Source: Lepidostoma basale
Lineage: Eukaryota > Arthropoda > Insecta > Trichoptera > Lepidostomatidae
Assembly: GCA_022606425.2 (NCBI GenBank)
Contig: JAHDVF020001261.1
Location: 558,001 to 622,000, forward strand
Length of the DNA: 64,000 bases
Direction of reading: 5' to 3'
Below are positions 53,865-64,000 of the stretch, in pieces (position 1 is the stretch's first letter; each line of letters starts with the position of its first letter). Made by a program: the position numbers and the translations under genes. Under the pieces are notes generated by a model. The model worked only from the letters and a program-made list of their open reading frames with translations. It was not told the origin of the DNA and made no database searches.

Positions 53865-53912
53865 AAATAGCACTGAGGAAGGACCGGGTTGTCCGAAACA
53901 TGTCTGATATTT
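53865..53912 (+). ncRNA. Hammerhead ribozyme-like motif, all three helices (family P7)
   Basis: Stem I AAATAGCA (53865-53872) pairs with TGATATTT (53905-53912) at 7 of 8 positions. Core CTGAGGA (53873-53879), one extra A, stem II GGAC/GTCC with loop CGGGTT, GAAA (53895-53898), palindromic ACATGT, and GUC with cleavage predicted after 53904. This is the most complete example in the window. Confidence 0.8.
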
Positions 53913-54684
53913 AATAATTTTTTTTAAAAATTAAGTGTTGTATACAAAGCATATAAAAAAGAAAAAGAAAATTAAAACATCTTACAACACAAAGTATAAA
54001 TTGAAAAAAATGATTTAAAAATACATAATTGGTGAAAGCAAATAAAAGCTACGAGTACATGTTTTTTCTCGGAAAATCTCTTATTGTGCCATATTATTGC
54101 GGAAATTATTGTAAGGATGGATCTTGGCGAATATCAGACGTTGGGAAATCTGAAATGGAGTCAGGGGTCAGATATCCGAGTTGATAAGATCGTTTTTAAT
54201 GTCACAGAAACCCGTCTTAGATATTATATTATTTTGAAACACACAAAACATATAAAATTGTTATATTCATGTTATTCTACGACATAAAATCATTCAGTAT
54301 GCCCGATCATATAAGTTATTACGAAAAATTTATTAAGTTGTACGAGGTATCTTGTTATTAAATTAATATTTATTTGAAATGCTTGTGTTCCGTTTTGACA
54401 AACAATAAATAAATATTTAAGATTACAAATTTCTCACATTGAAGTTGATTTAGTTCCATATTAATTGTTCACCAATATGAAAATACACCACAAACTTATT
54501 TATAAATCTTTAAATAAATGTTGTAATCTGACATGTAAGTAAAGTATTATAGAGTTCCTAGCAACTGTCATTTCATTCAATGCATTCTGGTTAATGTTAG
54601 GTTTATTCTGTTTTCAATATAGAATAAATTAAATGTTATAATATAATCTATGACCACAAAGTTAATCTCAATAAAAACAAAAAC

Positions 54685-55265
54685 TAACTAACTTACCATC
54701 ACCTTACTCTCTGAAAAGGTATACAGAAATAATAGACCGCCACACTGTTATTTCGTTAAGACTTATTTTGCTTCCTCAATATTCATACATCGTATCTTCC
54801 ACACACCTCAATTTATTCGACTTCTCATGTGACCGACATTCAATTCATTTGATCGTGCCACGTTTTCTTCGGTATTCCTCTATGTTTAGTTCCGTTTACA
54901 TCGTTAACATATACATATACTTTTTTACCATTATTTTTCCATTCATTATTTCCATGTGTCCAAACCATGAATGATCCTTTCATTATTTTGTTCATAACCC
55001 TTTCATTCGCACTACATTCAGTTCTTATATTTTCCGTCGATACTCTATCGTACACAGAATTTCCACACATTCGTCTAAGAGACCTCATTTCTATTAAAAT
55101 ATTCTACTTTCATTCTTTTTTCGCAAGTTTCATGCTTCACTTCCTTACATAAGTTTCAGTAAATAAACAATGTTGTTCACTGCCATTTTAGCTTTTTTGG
55201 ATAGGCTTTGTTTGCGATGACAACTTTAAGTATACCATTCACTTTATTGCCTAGTATCAATAACG
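54685..55265 (-). pseudogene. RTE-like LINE family A, long decayed 3' end
   Basis: The minus strand has EMRSLRRMCGNSVYDRVSTENIRTECSANERVMNKIMKGSF, VWTHGN, VKKVYVYVNDVNGTKHRGIPKKTWHDQMN and the inverted terminus CCATCACCTTAC near 54700. Thumb sequence continues toward 55265. Confidence 0.8.
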
Positions 55266-55499
55266 TGTGTTGGAAATTCTTTAAAATGAATCAAATTTTA
55301 TCAAACGAGTATATGGGCGCAATCATTCTTCAATAAAGAAAGATTTACTAGTATTTAATAGCCTTACAATACTGTATTCACAATTATGGTACATTCAACA
55401 CATTTGTTTTCGAAATATTTTAAAATTGTTGTTTGTTAATCCCGGTTTGCATAAATTGCTTTTCACATTTTTTAATTGTAGAATGAAACGAAAATTTCA

Positions 55500-55640
55500 T
55501 ATTTCTTATTTTTCTCCTTTTGGTCTGTTCCTATTTTCGGGCTAGTATCTCTGTAGCAATCCATCCATATTTTTTATGGTCTTCTGGGAGAACGAAAGCC
55601 CACAGAATCTGATGCATCTATTCCATCTTTATGTAGTTGA
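55500..55640 (-). pseudogene. Short LINE C-terminal fragment
   Basis: Related to 51305-51610 (TTGGTCTGTTCCTAT and TCTTCTGGGAGAACGAAAGCC on the + strand). Only a fragment. Confidence 0.45.
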
Positions 55641-55659
55641 ATAAACATGAAAATATATA

Positions 55660-55880
55660 TTTAATGTGGTAATTTAAATTTATTTATATGTGTTTGTGGC
55701 AACAGCTGTTTTGCCAACATAATGTTGTTTGTAACACCTGATGATGCCAACATAAGTTGGTGAAACAGTTGTCGTGACAAACACATAAACACATATAAAT
55801 AAATTGTGATATTCAAAAAGAAAATTCAAATTTGAACATTTATAAATGTTGAAGTATTAAAGTGTTTAAGCCAAAACAGT
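55660..55880. repeat. Fold-back repeat, family P4, complete
   Basis: The left arm (TATATGTGTTTGTGGCAACAG) and right arm (ACAAACACATAAACACATATA) are inverse. The right arm carries a complete hammerhead-like motif, the left arm a damaged one (CAACATTATGTTGGCAAAACAGCTGTTG in part, minus strand). The P4 end TGTTGAAGTATTAAAGTGTT follows. Confidence 0.82.
55729..55784 (+). ncRNA. Hammerhead ribozyme-like motif (family P4)
   Basis: Stem I: CAC/GTG next to the core, then a 2-nt bulge (AA 55735-55736), then GTTTGT/ACAAAC (55729-55734 with 55779-55784), nine pairs in all. Core CTGATGA (55740-55746), one extra T, stem II GCCAAC/GTTGGT, GAAA, stem III CAGTTG (one wobble in the palindrome), GUC with predicted cleavage after 55775. 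All invariant core residues are intact. Confidence 0.8.
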
Positions 55881-55884
55881 GGAA

Positions 55885-57340
55885 AATCTGAAAAAAGATA
55901 ATTAAAAATAAAAACGTTTGTATATTTTTACAAGTTGAAGAAACTGCATAACACCAAAGGTGCGAACGATGTTAAAACGAGTACCTTCGTATAATTAGCT
56001 GTTCAACTAGGTACGGCTATCTTCAGTTGTTTGATACATTATTGATTATCGACATGAAACTTTAATGCCTGGAAATCAGTGAAAGGATGACCTTTGCAGC
56101 AGGAGTCATATGCCTATGATATACTGACGACACGGCGATGACGGCGAGAATTGTCGGAAACTGTTATTTTGCCACAGGTGAGATAACAGTTGTTTGTCCA
56201 TGAAACATAAATAACGGACATCAATTAAAATATTTTTTAAAGTTATTTATAGAAATGAAATCGATTATTATATTATATTTTAATATTTTAAACAATGCAT
56301 TGAAACGATAAAACCTTGAATTGTTAATACTTTCAACAAGGAAGCATTTTATTTTAAAGATCAATATTTTCACTTTAACTTATCAAAATCTTAATTTAAA
56401 TATCGCTTTGTGGAGACGCGCCTAAGATCACAACCAACCTTCCTGGATCAAACGTATGGCGTTCTTACAATCTCAACAATTATAGTATTATTATAGTAAA
56501 GTTATGAAGATGGCGAAGAGACAAACAATCTGGCCGTATTAGAACTTTTCTTAATAGATGGCGCTACATCTTTCAAAAATTTGTCAGACGTGGGGTCGTA
56601 AGAAGGGCGGAATGGGGAATGTTGTATTACATAAAGCGTGCGCTTAACCCAACCAATGACAGGTCATAAGTCCTGTAAACGCCTTGACCACCATATTCTG
56701 TTTCCAAAAAACAATTTACATCTTCGACCCTATTGAGATAAAATTAATCCTTAAGAACTTTATGAATTGGATCATACTAATATAAGGGCTAAAATCTAAA
56801 AAAAAACAGGCTTTAATAGATATATTCGGATTCTGTGGGATAGGCATATTTTGATAAAATGTTTTAATGTTTGAGAATTAGAGAAGGCTGAACAAGAAGT
56901 GTAGACATTTTATACAAAGCAAATTCCCGCTCAACACAAGTGACAAGTTTAAAAAAGTTTTAGTTGTGAATTCCCATTTGGGAATTCACAATGGGTTGGG
57001 TCTCACAAAGGGAATGGTTATTTAAGAAAAACGAGGATTTATAGCTATTATGATTCAGAGACTGTCTTGTAACAACAACATATCTACACCAAACCAGTAG
57101 ACATACCCGTACCTACCAGAGTCACATATTGGTATCTCGTTTGAAAATAATGCCTTCTTCTTCTTCTTCCTTTTTTAATGGTTTTTTAACCGCTTGTGGG
57201 TGTTGTGGCCAGTCTCAAGAAAGGGTAGTTGTTGTGTATTAGTAGTAGTTAATTAGAGGATTAGTCTACGGAAGATTGTTATTATGTATGCATCTATGTG
57301 TTAGTATCTAATAATTATTTGTTAGTAGTGGAGAATACGT
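55885..57340. other. AT-rich sequence without recognisable gene
   Basis: No repeat copy or gene identified. A short GC-richer patch near 56410-56640 contains GATGGCGCTACATC but shows no coding frame. Confidence 0.4.
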
Positions 57341-57640
57341 TACAGGTTTTTGTTATTAAGGTTCAGGAATTTTGTTAGTATTTTATACAGGTTTTTGTTA
57401 GATGAGGAAATGAGAGTGGATGTGTTAGTAGGGAAGGGAATATTAAGATCAATAAGGTCTGGGATAAAATTTTGGTATTGGACATTGAACAGGCAGTTGA
57501 GGAATATGTGGTCGAGATTTTCATCCTCGATGCCGCATTCACAAATGGCAGAGTCTAGAATATGAATTTTGGTAAGATGCGCTCTGTGACAACAGTGTCC
57601 GATTCGCATTCTACAAATCGAGCTGGTTTCCTGTTTATTT
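57340..57640 (-). pseudogene. LINE ORF2 C-terminal zinc-knuckle region, family F
   Basis: The minus strand from 57609 encodes RIGHCCHRAHLTKIHILDSAICECGIEDENLDHIFLNC. This is the Cys/His-rich knuckle (CECG...DH.F..C) that follows RT and RNase H in several LINE clades. The strand upstream (57640) keeps NKLKLNKQETSS. It is about 90 residues long, with the 3' (TTC)n-like tail at 57150-57170. Confidence 0.72.
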
Positions 57641-58288
57641 AATTTTAGTTTATTATACCAGGGCGTCGACAGGACATCGGGCTAGAGTTTGTCACTTGGA
57701 TAAGCCACGTTTGCCTTGGCAGAGGATTGTTTAAGGTTAGGAGCCAAATGGTTAAGAAAAATGAGAAGCCATTGCGGACAATATATTTGTTAGGTAATCT
57801 TAACAAACTATACGAAAAGAAGAGTCAGGAGTTTAAAATACATTGGAACATGGAATATACAATACAATAACTCTTCGATGAGACTAAGGGGCTCTGCAAT
57901 CACTTGATAGAAAAACTAATCTGAACTTCAACTTTCACAGTTCATTCTATAACGTTTTAAAGCCAGGAGCCAATACCTTTGACGAATCCACGATATCTGT
58001 CGCTTTTTCTTCTCTTTCTATTATTTGGTATCACTAAGTATTGATCCCTACCTTCATGACCCAAGTCTACCACTTTTAAAACTAATATACTTTTTTTGGT
58101 AAACTTAAGGCATTAATAATGTTGAATTCCATTCCATCAAAAAAACAGTTCTAAAATAGAGAAATTATATATGAATGGATAAAGAAATCGAAAATACAAT
58201 ATTATGTATCTGCCCTATAGTAGTCCTGATTCTTTCTTGGGTTTCGTATATCGTTAAGAAAATTCCAAGAATACTCCGATGTATGCAA

Positions 58289-58347
58289 ACTTCGAATAAT
58301 ATTAAACTTCTATAATAACTTCGAATAATATTAAACTTCTATAATAA
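58289..58347. repeat. Tandem duplication of 29 bp
   Basis: The unit ACTTCGAATAATATTAAAC plus TTCTATAATA occurs twice in direct succession with no difference. Confidence 0.85.
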
Positions 58348-58784
58348 TTCTAGTACTCGTAAATACATTGTCTGCTATAAATTTGAATCAACGGCTATAA
58401 ATCTTCGAGACATCTTTGATAAACCTAAGAGAAAACCGGTCTACGGATACTTCAAGGATACAAAACACATCATTCGGTATATTGCAGATATATCTTCAAT
58501 CATTTCTGTTCTAGTTAACGCAGCTCACGTGTCGCGTTACATGTAAAGTACATTCCTTGAGATCATTATGTAATTGCATTCCAAATCGTGATTCTGTTAT
58601 CATTATACGTATTCACACAGTAAAAATAACAAAGATTTTTTAAATTCCCAAATGATCTTAAATATATTTAAAGTACATTAGATACTATATTTAGATCAAA
58701 TCAATATAGTCAATCAAATCATAATTAAAAGTTGAAATTATTGTTGTATCATAACTACTACCTACAACATATTTTACTCCTATA

Positions 58785-59095
58785 TATAAAAAGTGAACGC
58801 GATGCGAATGATAGTATTATATACAAAATAATGAAAGGATCATTAAGATGGTTTGGACGCATGGAAAAAATGAATGACTAAAACATATATATTAACGGCT
58901 AGAAAAAGAGGAAGATCAAGGAAAACGTGGCACGATAAAATAAATCAAATATTGAATGTCTAGAAATCGACGTGCATGCATGATACGATGTATGAATGTT
59001 GAGAGTGCGAGAGAAATAAGTAAGGAAAGAAAAGTGTGGCAGTCCATTCTTTCTGCCTACCCATTCGGGGAGACAGCGTGATGGTTAGTTATTTT
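58785..59095 (+). pseudogene. RTE-like LINE family A, 3' end
   Basis: NDSIIYKIMKGSLRWFGRMEKMND, RKRGRSRKTWHDKINQILNV, NRRACMIRCMNVESAREI, KCGSPFFLPTHSGRQRDG in shifting frames. Terminus GACAGCGTGATGGTTAG. Confidence 0.78.
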
Positions 59096-59169
59096 ATCTT
59101 AAAAAAGTATCTTTATTCTTCGTGTAAATGGAAAGCTTGCCTTATATACTCGTATCTTAATAATTACCC

Positions 59170-59806
59170 CAAAGATAGACTATCGTTTTTTGCCGGTTTT
59201 TGTGGTTATTAAAACAAGTAATTTTCAAGGGAAATTGATTTGTTTTTTATTCAAAATATTGGCCATATGCTTTAACATACTTCGTGCACCTTTCAGGTAT
59301 GTTATGAATACCATGCCTGAAAAACTGTTTTTTCCAACTCGAAGTGCTGCTCAGCGAGCACGTACCTCACTAATTCGAAGAGGTGATAATCTGATGGCGC
59401 CAGGTCGGGGGAGTACGGCGGGTGCGGAAGAATGTCCCACCCAAGCGTTTTAAATGTGTTTTTCACTGGTTTTACTGTGTGAGGTGGCGCGTTGTCGTGT
59501 AACAAAATCACTTTGCCATGTCTTCTGGCCCATTCTGGTCGTCTTTCGATCAATGCGTTATTTAAATTATTCATTTGTTGGCGATAGGATTGTGCATTAA
59601 CGATTTCGCCGGGCTTCGATTATTCATAATACACAATACCGCTTTGGACCCACCCACAAAGATTTGATGAAATCATGTCTCACATGTTCCAATCGATGGA
59701 GCGTGTTTTGACGATGACTTTCCACAGCCTTTTTCTTTTGATTAAATAAGAAAAGCTATCCGTGCCGCAAATGTTCCTTTTCAGGCACAAAAGTCGACAT
59801 GATTAT
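59170..59806 (-). pseudogene. Second mariner, truncated transposase
   Basis: The minus strand begins near 59806 with STFVPEKEHLRH and FLFNQKKKAVESH, the N-terminus of a mariner transposase. It jumps through a deletion to the catalytic half: GKVILLHDNAPPHT, then PHPPYSPDLAPSDYHLF with the second and third Asp of D-D34-D intact, then the C-terminal YPERC.KY.KAYGQYF-like end near 59240. The first Asp region and most DNA-binding helices are missing. A (GT)n tract lies directly beyond the N-terminus. Confidence 0.82.
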
Positions 59807-59846
59807 TGAACGATACAACACGGACGCTATTGTTTGGCGGACTCAA

Positions 59847-59852
<6 letters not shown>

Positions 59853-59890
<38 letters not shown>

Positions 59891-59941
59891 AGTGTGTGTG
59901 TGTGTGTGTGTGTGTGAGTGTGTGTGTGTATGTGTGTGTGT
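59853..59941. repeat. (TG)n microsatellite
   Basis: About 90 bp of TG dinucleotides interrupted by GAGAG, GAG and TA. The Tyr-Thr-His frame across it is not a gene. Confidence 0.95.
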
Positions 59942-60689
59942 AAGTTAATGTCAGACGAACAAACTGACGTAGTGTCACATTCATACGCAGCGTACTGTTG
60001 TCGATGGCACCATCTCTTAGTGAAACCGGAAAAGATTTATACATACACCTGGCGTAACGACATGAAAAAGAAATAATTAAGATATCACTGTTTTATAAGA
60101 AATTCACGCAGAATTTATAAAACGGAAGAACTCATCTGAGCTTTAATATTTTTCCTTTCAGAGGTCAAACGTCAAGGATCGCCTTACGAAAGAGTTTAAT
60201 TGTGTTTTATTTCATCTGCGGGTAGATGTCGTCATCCATATTATGCAATTATTTCAGCTGTGTATCTGTGGAATATTGTTAATTTATTATTATATATGCT
60301 TATATTAATCCTATAACACCATACACATACGATTTGAAAATAAAAGACAAGAATATTAATTACAATGAATTCTTCAGTAGATTCCAGAGTTTATGTAATC
60401 ACGATATATATAATATAGAAACTGTTGTTTCTAAAACAGAAACCTGTTGTGGTTGAATAAAATTTGTTTTACAATTGTGTATAATTGATGAGATCATTTG
60501 TCAGCTCAATATTTTTTTGAGAACTTTAAATATGCTGGAATATTGTACGCGTCATAGAGCAATACTTGAATGAATTATTATTTCTAGAATGGTATTATAA
60601 TATTTTAAAAGTATGAAATTCTATTAACATATCCATATTTTTCAAATGAGTTTTTTGAGCGGAAAAAATAAAGAGTTTGCGAAGAATTA

Positions 60690-61035
60690 TTATCATATTT
60701 ATTGTTTCTTGAATTATGATGTTTTATAAAACTCCCTATGAAATATTTCTGATGTTTCATTTTATGGGAATGACATTTTCGCCTTCTTTAGCCTTGTTAA
60801 GGTAAAATCAAATATCATTTGATAGTGTTTTAGCAACATGTCATTCTCCAAAATAACGAACGTTCTAGAAAACTGACATTTCCGTTCGTATTAATTACTA
60901 TGATACTATTTAATAGGAATTACATTAACGTCGTGTTTAGACTATCATTCGTTTATACCTTAGTAGGCGAAACATATTCCCCTCAAATATAATAAAACTT
61001 ATAGAAAACAGATGTTTTCATTCGTTTGATTTACT
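60690..61035. repeat. Two degraded copies of family P3
   Basis: TATTGTTTCTTGAATTATGATG, TTTATGGGAATGACATTTTCG and TCTAGAAAACTGACATTTCCG form one fold-back. GTAGGCGAAACATATTCCC with ATAGAAAACAGATGTTTTC is part of a second. Confidence 0.65.
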
Positions 61036-61077
61036 TATATAATCCTACTTAACATATTTAAATATATACTATACATA

Positions 61078-61640
61078 TCTTCTTCTTCTTCTTCTTCAGC
61101 TTATCGCCGTCCACTCTTGGACGAAAGCCTCCTCCATATCCCTCCATGTCGATCTCTCCTGCGCAGTCTGCATCCATAGCACCCCAGCGTATCGTTCCAG
61201 GTCATCCATCCACCTCGTTTGTGGTCTTCCTACTCTTCTTCTCGTGTCTCTCGGTCTCCAATTCAGCAGTATTTTGGTCCATCTTTCGTCTGCAGCTCAA
61301 GCGATATGCCCTGCCCATTTCCATTTTCAAGTCGTCACCCGGTGGATCACGTCTGTGACAATCCCTCATCGTTTCGTTCCTGACTCTATCTCTAAGGTAC
61401 AGGCCTAGCATGGCTCTTTCCATCGCTCGCTGCATGACTCTTAGTTTCTGCACTGTGCTTTGTCAGAGTGGCAGTTTCAAGACCATATGTATTTACTGGC
61501 AGAACACAAGCTTCATATACTATCCTCTTCAAGTTGATGGGTATTTTTTATGTTTTAATATGTATCCCAGTTTCCCAAAGGCAGCCCAACTTAGTCCAAT
61601 TCTTCGTTTTAGTTCTGCCGTCTGATTTTCTTTATCTATA
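61078..61640 (-). pseudogene. RTE-like LINE family B, 3' end
   Basis: The minus strand shows LKRRIGLSWAAFGKLGY, VYEACVLPVNTYGLETATL, KLRVMQRAMERAMLGLYLRDRVRNE, LKMEMGRAYRLSCRRKMDQNTAELETE, RSTWRDMEEAFVQEWTAI in shifting frames and a (GAA)n tail at 61078-61099. It is a sister of 40710-41400. Confidence 0.82.
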
Positions 61641-62119
61641 CATATACATAAAATAAATTTCTAAATGTATTGTCAAATTCTATGATTAGTTTATTTGTGA
61701 TAAATGTAATCAATAAAGCAATGCAATATATTCTACTGGATTTATTATCAATTAGTAATTCATAACCATAGGTGGCTATAAGTTAAGCGTTGAATCACTC
61801 CGGTCAGAAAGTTCTGGAGAAATTAGGTGCATTTTGCAAGAACCATTAACCGAGTTGGGTCTCAGGTGACCTCTATACGTATTATGTAAATACTGTGTTC
61901 GTTTATTTTTGTGCATCTTGAAATGTTCTGTGCCACATTGCAGTAGGCAAACACTTCATGATTAGAATTTTTACTTTAACTTGTTGCAAAATTTTAAAAC
62001 AATTTATAATTTAATAAAATTTGCTGTATAAGAATTTAGAATTTTTTTAACACATTCTGGAAAAGGGGAAATCGATTTTTCAGTTACATTATGGGTATAT
62101 ATCATAAAGTGGGTTTCTA

Positions 62120-62580
62120 ACTTACTAACCAACTAACCATCACGTCATGCAGACGAAAGTTTATGCAGAAAAGAGAAACCATCACACTGTTTTGTGCTTA
62201 TGTGCCTTTCCAGATTCCTCTGTATTCGCACATAGTTAAACGCCCGCTCATTAATTTGGTTATCTTTTCCTCAGCCTTCGCCGCCTTATTTTCTATTTAC
62301 ACGAATGTGTACAACTTTTTAACCATTTTCCCATTTTTTTTCAATGTATCCAAACCATCGTATTGACCCCCATTAATGAGGACGCGTTTATCTCTTAACA
62401 CCCTTTTCTGATGTTTTTCTATTCATATTCATCTTATGTTACATCATCTTTCCATACATACTTCTGAATTATATTATATTATTATATATAAATTGAATTG
62501 ATTCTACTTTCATTCTTCTTTTTCCAGTTCTAAGCTTCAACTTTATAATATAAATGGCTGACACTAGAATTCAAAAATAA
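62120..62580 (-). pseudogene. RTE-like LINE family A, decayed minus-strand copy
   Basis: Inverted terminus CCATCACGTCATG near 62140 after (CTAA)n, then remains of the NRRAC and VWTH/ERM blocks (TTCAATGTATCCAAACCATCG) and the thumb (TATAATATAAATGGCTG). No usable frame. Confidence 0.6.
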
Positions 62581-62964
62581 GATAAAAAATATTCAAAATT
62601 CCGATTTTCTTTTTTTTGCAAATATAGGTATCTTTACAAACATATTTAATAAAAAGCAATGGATTTAAAAGGCGCTTTTTTGTTGTTGAACTTTTTAAAA
62701 TTCTTACCGCCCGCCGTTGATTTGAATTTATGAGCGAGCTTCCTCCGAGAAGGATGAGACCGTTACATAAGGCAGTTTAAGAATGCTTCAGGTGATATTT
62801 ACATCATTTTATGTAAGCCGTGTGCTCATCTGTACTTTCAATAAAGGTGCATTCGAGTAATTTGATTTTCCGTGTCCGCCCTTCGAATATGTTGAACGAT
62901 AAAATAATATACTTGTGTAATCCTAAATGCATTTATGACATGGTGAAAAATTGTATTCACTTGA

Positions 62965-63500
62965 TGATAATACTTCTTCTTCCTGGCGTTATCCCAACTC
63001 ATCGTCTGTATTGACTGTTGGGGTCGGCTCTTCTCGATCTCAGGCTGAACCTCGCACGGTTCTGAGTATCGCCTTCACTCAAGCCATTTCTCTGCAAGAC
63101 GCTATTGCACTGAATCATCCACGTGTTCCAAGGTTTTCCTCTGAGTGGTCTCCGTTTCATATGCCCGTATCTCATCTGCCTTTCTTCTAGCTTACTATAA
63201 TATTTATATCCGTAACTCCCAGACTACCGCGATTGCGTGAACTTTTTATTTTATCTCTTAGCGATACCCCAGCGGACTACCAAAGCCTTCGCATTTCTGC
63301 CCTTTCCAGTTGCCCAGTAAAGCCGCTGTACATTGTCCAACACACGGAGCCGTACATAATTGCAGGTCTGACTATAGTCTGGTATACTTTTCCTTTTAGT
63401 TTTACAGACATTTTTGGGACACAGATCTCTCACTCCTGTCATAGATCTAAATTTCAGCCACTCCGCACCTATTCTGTAATCAACATCCGCTGCACAACCT
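62965..63500 (-). pseudogene. LINE ORF2 C-terminal fragment, family F-like
   Basis: The minus strand reads MTGVRDLCPKNVCKTKRKSIPDYSQT, a frameshifted VRPAIMYGSVCW, GQLERAEMRRLWWSAGVSLRDKIK and further decayed sequence ending with a (GAA)n tail near 62972. YGS.CW and the aEMRmLRW block are typical of LINE ORF2 thumb regions. Confidence 0.7.
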
Positions 63501-63884
63501 CCGTTAACATACGAAAAAATACATCTTTTGAAATGCCAAATATTAAAATTTATGCAGCCAATTCACTTATCAACATAATTCAAAGACTTCGTAACAAGTA
63601 CGGCGATACCCACTTTTTCTTTGCTCTATGCGGATCTTCAAGGAAAAAATATTGGCGCGACATCTAAAAAAGTGAGTCATCTCAAAGTTGATTAAGTCTT
63701 GAGTCGTAATTGTAATTTTAAAAAAAGAAGTGTAATTAAAAAAAGTGTGTTAAGAAGTTAGATTTTAATTCATTCAGTTTTTTGTTGTCTTTTTATACTC
63801 TAGTGTATATTTAATCAATGTTATTATTTCTTACTCAAATTAAGGTTTCAAAATAACGAAATGAATTAAATTTTAAAATCACCG

Positions 63885-63970
63885 AAATATTGAACCGCCA
63901 AATTGTTAATTCCGGACATATTTCTCCCGCTTCCTCAACGTTCATACATCGTGTTATGCATTAATGTCGA
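63885..63970 (-). pseudogene. RTE-like LINE family A, short fragment
   Basis: GAACCGCCAAATTG, CTCCCGCTTCCTCAACGTTC, ATACATCGTGTTATGCA on the + strand are the inverse of the MTRCMNVEEA tail. It runs toward the window edge. Confidence 0.6.
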
Positions 63971-64000
63971 TAATAACGAAAAATATATAAATATTTTTTG

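Noticed and set aside
59781..60044. Open frame with Tyr-Thr-His repeats
   Set aside because: It is a translation of the TG microsatellite.
6429..61035. CRISPR array or bacterial repeat system
   Set aside because: Repeats are dispersed, inverted and embedded in a spliced animal gene, with no regular spacing or cas genes.
63233..63667. 144-codon open frame on the + strand
   Set aside because: It runs antisense to a recognisable LINE ORF2 tail on the minus strand and is a shadow of it.

Overview
The window looks like one stretch of an AT-rich, repeat-rich insect genome. The evidence for an insect is a complete cuticle and tracheal chitin deacetylase gene of the Serpentine (CDA1) type, spliced with canonical GT-AG introns, set among LINEs, mariners, tRNA-derived SINEs and a Helitron-like element of kinds common in insects. 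The order cannot be fixed from the sequence alone.

The only host gene I can support runs on the minus strand from the start codon at 30286 to the stop at 7400. It has five coding exons (30235-30286, 22399-22568, 20475-20724, 8321-8642, 7400-8228) that join in phase to 1623 nt and 540 residues: signal peptide, chitin-binding domain, LDL-receptor class A module and NodB-type polysaccharide deacetylase. Introns are 7.7, 1.7, 11.8 and 0.09 kb. A TATA box lies about 40 bp upstream of the ATG in a GC-rich promoter.

The rest is accessory DNA. At 1291-5398 a nearly full-length CR1/Jockey-like LINE sits inside an older RTE-like LINE. Its ORF1 and ORF2 share one frame, separated by a single UGA. A 5'-truncated sister copy lies at 37638-37897. 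Dozens of decayed RTE-like 3' ends occur throughout the introns and the upstream half. A degenerate mariner with perfect 31-bp terminal repeats spans 31989-33275, and a truncated second mariner lies near 59.2-59.8 kb. A Helitron-like element runs 34153-36469. tRNA-derived SINEs occur at least six times.

The most interesting structure is a set of short, often inverted (fold-back) repeats. At least seven different families carry a hammerhead-ribozyme-like core: C-U-G-A-N-G-A, one extra nucleotide, a hairpin as stem II, G-A-A-A, then a short perfectly palindromic stem III and an N-U-H cleavage triplet. A decayed GIY-YIG endonuclease end at 35880-36190, beside one of these repeats, points to Penelope-like retroelements, which are known to carry such ribozymes. 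Several copies keep all catalytic residues, and two families show a linked U3/A8 replacement of the usual C3/G8 pair. From 30.4 kb to the right end I see no host gene, only repeats and unassigned AT-rich DNA.
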